NCBI RefSeq assembly: GCF_949628265.1
Contig: NC_088788.1
Span: 7,440,001-7,504,000 of the forward strand
Direction of reading: 5' to 3'
DNA from: Cloeon dipterum
Taxonomy: Eukaryota; Arthropoda; Insecta; Ephemeroptera; Baetidae
DNA length: 64,000 nt
The translations under genes were made by a program, and so were the position numbers. Shown here piece after piece: positions 59,501 through 64,000 of this stretch (position 1 is the first letter of the stretch; each line of letters begins with the position of its first letter). A model generated the notes under the pieces. The model was not told the origin of the DNA. It saw only the letters and a list, made by a program, of their open reading frames with translations, and did no database searches.

Positions 59501-62247
59501 TCTGTTTCACCACTCTGTTGTACATATTGTACAAATTGTCCTCAAATCCGCATTCAGCCAGCATGGAAAGGTGCAACGGGTTTCCCAGGAAGGTATTCGC
59601 CACGAAACTCTTTAAGAAAAGTCTGTTTTCCTCTTCATTTCTCTTGGCCACTAAATGCAGGAGCTCCTTTTGTTTCGTTTCATCGAAAGACCTAATTGAA
59701 AGGGACACTGCGTTTTGAGCAACTTTATCCCTAATTTCGTCCGCCTCGTGGGGCCTCGTTCCTATCCACATCGGAAGCCCCCTTTCCTTTAAAACCCTCA
59801 CCAGCCCTACCACCTTTTCTCGATATTCAGGGCAAATTTCGTCAAATCCGTCCAAGAACACAATAATTTTGCTACTCGCTATCCAATCGGAAATTTCCTT
59901 TGAAGAGTAATTTGACGCCATTGCGAGAAATTCCACCTCATTCACCTGATGTTTCTTCAGGAAATAGATCCTGTATTTGGGAAGCACAATTCGCAAAATT
60001 TTGACATCGCAATCTGCTTTGCCGAGTTGGAACGCGATTTCCCTGAGAACGGTCGTTTTTCCTGAGCCAGCGACAGAACTCAAGAGCCACACACGATTTT
60101 CCTTCAGAGTTTCTTTCGCCTCTTGCAGCAAATCATCGAAAGTCAACACTTGTTCAGCAGAGTTTTTACCGCGTTTCAATTTGAAATCCGGTTTGACGAA
60201 AGACCGCGGCCATTCAGGGAAATCGAGGAGATGCTGCAGCGTTGAATTGAGCAAGACGTTCCCTTTTGTTTCGCAAACTAGAAGAGGGTATAAAAGCTTT
60301 TGAAGACTTTTACCTTTCTTGAGATCATCGCCGTTGAGGATTTCAATCAACTTAGCAATATGCCCTAGAAAAAAAAATAAAATTTTAGGTGAATAAAAGG
60401 GGCGGCACTGTTTAAAATTACGTTTTTCTTTTAAAACTAGAACAAGCCATCCGCTGTGATTTGTAGCCAAGATTTCATAGCTGTTCTGGCGAAAATTAAG
60501 CTGCAATTAAATTTATGAATAAATAAATTTATTTATTTTAAGTTGAGATCTTACGTAATCTGATTCAATTTTTGGCTGGTCCAATATGAAAAAGATTTTC
60601 GGTTTTCCAATCCAGGCTTCATTGTGCGGGCCACAAAATCTGTGCAAAATGTCTGTAATTGGTTTCTCTTCGCCATCCACCAGCACGCAGATTTCTTTCT
60701 TTGGGATTTTCATGAATTGCGAGTCGGCTTGTTTCTCATTAATAATTTTTTCGCTCACTTGGCCGAACATGCAAGTCAAAACGCAGCCAACATCCTCGTC
60801 AGAATTTGTAACTAAATATGAATTCGGTCAAAATTGCAAGAAATCTAATGAAATCTCTTTACCATCATTGAAAAGCAATTCAATGGCTCTCCCACTTAGT
60901 TTCCTCTTACTGGTCTCGAAGTGTAAGTTTTGACTTAGAGCTCTGTACATTGCCGCCACTGAATCGTCATTTGAAATTTCGTGCAAGATGAAGGCCCTCC
61001 TTCCTCGCAGGTTCTTACCCGAATCCGACCGCCAGGAGTAAAAGTCGGAAACGAAAATAATGTTCTTCGTATTCCCAATCCCGTCAGTGAAATTATTAAT
61101 TTTTGTTGGTTTCTGATTCCTGGAAAATTTAATTTTAATTAAAGACAAATTAATGCTTCATTAACTTTTTTTTAGAATATTAAACTCACTTTGAAATATA
61201 GAAGAGTGCATCCTGCGAAAATAACTTCGCTTCAGGCGTTTGGCCGTCGTGTTTTTGCGCCCCCAGGTTGTAGCCTCTGGACTTTACGTGGATTCGCCGC
61301 TGAACTGAGGATAGGACGGCCAAAAGCAGTTGGTCTTCTTCCATCGAGTTTAGAACGCAACAAAATGCTTCAACAAACCACGATCCGCAATTTGCATCTC
61401 GATTTGATTGGGTTTCTGAGTAACAAATAACCATTAAAAAAGATTTAAAGAGTTATTTAATCTAACTCACTTTCAACCGTCGAATAAAATATGACCAAAT
61501 TATGAATTTCGGGGTCAAAAGTAATTCTACACGAGTTCCGATTGTCATAATCACTGCAGTCGGGTCTCGGGCATCTCATTTTTGCGTCTTCAAGTTCCCC
61601 TCGACAAGGCTGCAGAAATTGTTATTTAAATTAAATAATATATATCTCGGATCGTCGATTGAAAATTAAACTCACGCCGAAGTTGACGAGTTTCAAACAT
61701 TTATCGAATCCATTCAGTCTTTTTAGGGACTGGAATATTTCATCCGTGGTGAAATAAATAATCATATCATCCTGGTCGCAGTGGTCGGTGTAAATTACTC
61801 CATCTTCGGCACCGTGCGAGAGAAAGAAAAGCACAAAAACATCGGGAATGTCTGCATAAAAGAGCGTTTATGTTTTTAGAAAGTGAATATATTTCAAACT
61901 CGAACCTTTGAAGTTGAACAATGTAAAAAGCTTGTTGTTGTCAGAGAGAAGCAGCAGCAAATTTTCTTTATCAACTGACAAAAGATCGCGGAAGTTGCAG
62001 TTTCTCTGCTCCTCAAAGGTCGACCTCAGGTTTTTCACGTCAACATCATCGCCTTTGCGAACAACATCTTTGCCTTTGTAGTCGTAGTGGACGACCAGAA
62101 CCCAAACGCTAATTGTAAGAAAAGCAATATTTATCTTTAATAAATATAAAAAATAAAAATAATAATAATTTACTTTTCTGCACGTCTGGTCACGAGGTGC
62201 CCGTCTATAGAAGACTCAAAAAATCCCAAGTTCGCTGGACCTGTCAT
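56544..62247 (-). CDS. Caspase / pseudocaspase / NACHT / ankyrin-repeat protein
   Basis: Nine coding exons (62247-62174, 62108-61906, 61851-61676, 61609-61471, 61415-61190, 61119-60863, 60811-60555, 60500-60422, 60364-56544) give 1743 residues. Domain 1 (about 26-272) is a caspase: RKGDDVDV, LSHG (His105), PCRGE (Cys153) and, in p10, SNRDANCGSWF. Domain 2 (about 285-470) is caspase-like (LRGRRAFILHE, GKPKIFFI) but has CMFG and LDQP where the catalytic His and Cys should be. A NACHT ATPase follows with Walker A AGSGKTT (Lys573), Walker B IIVFLDGFDE (637-646) and winged-helix FLHQTFAEFLAA (826-837). From about 1010 to the end lie ankyrin repeats (GATPLHLAADEGHLKCVKCL). It resembles an NLR sensor fused to its effector protease, presumably cytosolic. 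The ATG chosen is the first in frame; an acceptor at 62276 implies an upstream exon, so a prodomain may be missing. Confidence 0.85.
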
Positions 62248-63319
62248 CTTGCAGTCATGCTCAGTCAGGTCGTTTCCTGAATAATTTGCACTTGTAAGGC
62301 CATAATTATGCACTCTTCAATTTCAGCAGGTATTAAAATGTGCCAAAACTATTTAATTTGCATAAAAATATGATTAAATTATCTCCATATAAGGCTACAA
62401 GAAATCATGCTTCAATTTATGGCATTTTTAAAATAAATTAAAGTTAACTTCTTCATATTTAAAATCTGTCAATTTTGTATAGGCTTAATCTTAGAGTTGT
62501 GTCGGTTTTCTTTGACTAATACATTTGATTAAAATAATGGGCCTAGCTGCCAAAACTGTGGTAATTTAATTGCGTCCAATTATGCGCCTATTACGTGAGC
62601 GCGACTCTCGAGGCCCAAGGCCAAAGCAAGTGAAAACGAAGCTCCAAAACTTGTGTATAGTCCGACTCTCTCAGAATGTAACCGTGCAATGGATATAGTC
62701 AACGATTTAAGTAAATATACAAATATATAAATTTATAAAATATGTATTTTGTATAAAAATTGTTGTAATTTTTATTTAATATAAAAATTTAAAGTATATA
62801 AATAACTAACAGACAATAAAACAGTTTCTTTATTTTGTTTATTAAAAAATTTTAATTTATTTTTTTTAATTATAGACTTGAACATATTTTTCAATAAAGG
62901 ATTTTTACGATTTTACACAAATTGTTGCTAGTAAAAGTAAAAAATATATTATAAATTAAGGAGAATACGCAACACTATATATCTTCATTAAAAGTGTCAT
63001 AGGTACCTTATTCAGAGTTTCTAAATTTCCGCATAATTATTTATTTTGCTTTACAGAAAATACTTAAATTTTAATCGTTGAAAATGATGTTTTAGGCGTT
63101 GTTACCTTTAGAAGGAAAACTGAGTTTGGTAGTTGAGCAATGTGTAATTTTAACGGCACGAGGACGCAATGTCAAAAGAATTATTATTTATCAATTGTTT
63201 GCGCTTTGAATAATCGGATTCTCCAATTTACGATTTCTTTAAAACTGTTTAATAATTTGCTCATTATAACAGTAAATAAATAATCCCAGTTGAAATAGTT
63301 ACTTTGTGCTCTTCAAAGG
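62248..63319. other. Upstream flank of the caspase-NACHT gene
   Basis: A minus-strand splice acceptor ends at 62277, so exon 1 or 5' UTR lies further right. A CpG-bearing patch at about 62.57-62.70 kb is the best promoter candidate. The rest is very AT-rich. I found no CARD- or DED-like exon here. Confidence 0.4.
62476..62539. repeat. Short repeat shared with 55291-55355
   Basis: Same block as in front of the second membrane protein copy. It suggests that the duplicated region once extended, or was copied, to this side of the caspase-NACHT gene. Confidence 0.6.
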
Positions 63320-63591
63320 ATGTCAAAACAAGGTAATCCAAGATTTTGGGAGCGTCGAGAAATAACGACCACAAACACTCTCACTGGCCGGCAAACTGGT
63401 TTTCCTCCCGCCGCACACACACAACCTACAACAACGGTCCAAACCACGATGATCTCTTCAAAGTATATCCGACCCATACAGTCCTTCCTCTGTCTCATCC
63501 GTTAATTCTCATGCCACCTGTGGATTCTCCTCAAACTTGTCGCGCGCCAGCCCAGCCGCCTGCTCCGTCCGACACGTTGATCTCCTTTTGA
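63320..63591 (+). other. GC-richer patch with overlapping unassigned frames
   Basis: Two plus-strand frames (63320-63505 and 63346-63591) and one minus frame overlap. The second is proline-rich near its end (PPVDSPQTCRAPAQPPAP). This could be an exon of a gene continuing off the right edge, but no splice pattern is convincing and I recognise no family. Confidence 0.2.
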
Positions 63592-64000
63592 TAGGAACAC
63601 AAATTGTGGATTAATTCTTCCCGTCAATTTTGAGTTTTATTAAATGTCAGTTCAAATTCTGTCAGACTGTTTTCCTGTTTTACCGATTTAAATAAATAAA
63701 CTCATCTTTCAACAGAGGATTAGTTTTTTTTGTGCAGAATAATCTTAAGAGCGTAAAACTACCAATTAAAATTACTACAATTTATGCTTTTATGTATTGT
63801 ACGCACTACAGGAAATCCTAAAATTCAGTCGCTTACTGTTTGTGTATTTTTACTTACAGAGGAGAATAAAATCAAAGATGTTTTCAAGCTATTAATTTAC
63901 AATCCTCTTCATTTTCGAAGCATTAATTTCTCACTTTTTAAATAAATTTTATTTCTTTAATATTTCACTATGGCATCATCCGACGTCTGCGTTACTTCGT
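63592..64000. other. Right-edge non-coding stretch
   Basis: AT-rich. Nothing recognisable. Confidence 0.4.

Noticed and set aside
56544-62247. Bacterial or fungal contamination as the source of the caspase-NACHT gene
   Set aside because: It has eight GT..AG introns of the same short AT-rich type as its neighbours and sits between insect-style genes.
63313-63498. Minus frame with a hydrophobic stretch as a possible first exon of the caspase-NACHT gene
   Set aside because: A caspase-NACHT protein should lack a signal peptide. No donor in the needed phase links it to the exon at 62276.
1-64000. tRNA, rRNA, CRISPR, retroviral, LTR or LINE sequences
   Set aside because: None recognised on reading either strand. 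Small structured RNAs in introns cannot be excluded without a covariance search.

Overview
The window looks like nuclear DNA of an insect or a close arthropod relative. Genes are split by short introns (many 45-65 bp) with GT..AG ends. Exons are GC-richer than the strongly AT-rich non-coding DNA. Several cuticle-type glycine/histidine-rich secreted proteins and an insect chemoreceptor tail are present. I cannot name the species. A basal insect would fit, but that is inference. No viral or retroviral relic, tRNA, rRNA or CRISPR array was seen.

Layout. 0.6-0.9 kb (+): last exons of a gustatory-type receptor. 1.6-4.1 kb (-): pinin. 4.4-5.7 kb (-): a heparan-sulfate 3-O-sulfotransferase relative. 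5.9-7.5 kb (-): IFT38/CLUAP1, paired head to head with MUS81 at 7.8-9.7 kb (+). 10.8-35.1 kb: four secreted glycine/histidine-rich protein genes (10.8-14.6 -, 27.7-29.5 +, 31.5-32.3 -, 33.8-35.1 -). They share one exon plan, a TATA box and a short N-terminal motif, and are separated by long non-coding DNA holding small DNA-transposon remnants and GC-richer islands. 38.7-41.0 kb (+): mitochondrial glycine cleavage H protein. 44.6-52.4 kb (+): acetyl-CoA synthetase. 53.9-56.3 kb (+): two tandem copies of a small multi-pass membrane protein that I do not recognise. 56.5-62.2 kb (-): a very large immune-type gene.

The standout is that last gene. Its nine coding exons join into one frame of 1743 codons that I read as caspase domain (His and Cys kept), then a second caspase-like domain that has lost both catalytic residues, then a NACHT ATPase, then a long ankyrin-repeat array. 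It unites in one chain the sensor (ankyrin), switch (NACHT) and executioner (caspase) parts that vertebrate inflammasomes assemble from separate proteins. I know of no described insect protein with this layout.

A second theme is repeats. A roughly 430-bp non-autonomous family with TA target sites and matching inverted ends occurs six times. One degraded copy is interrupted by a 412-bp fold-back element whose arms each carry a CTCF-like sequence. Exon joints below were inferred by eye from splice signals and phase. Total lengths divisible by three support the models, but no transcript data were available.
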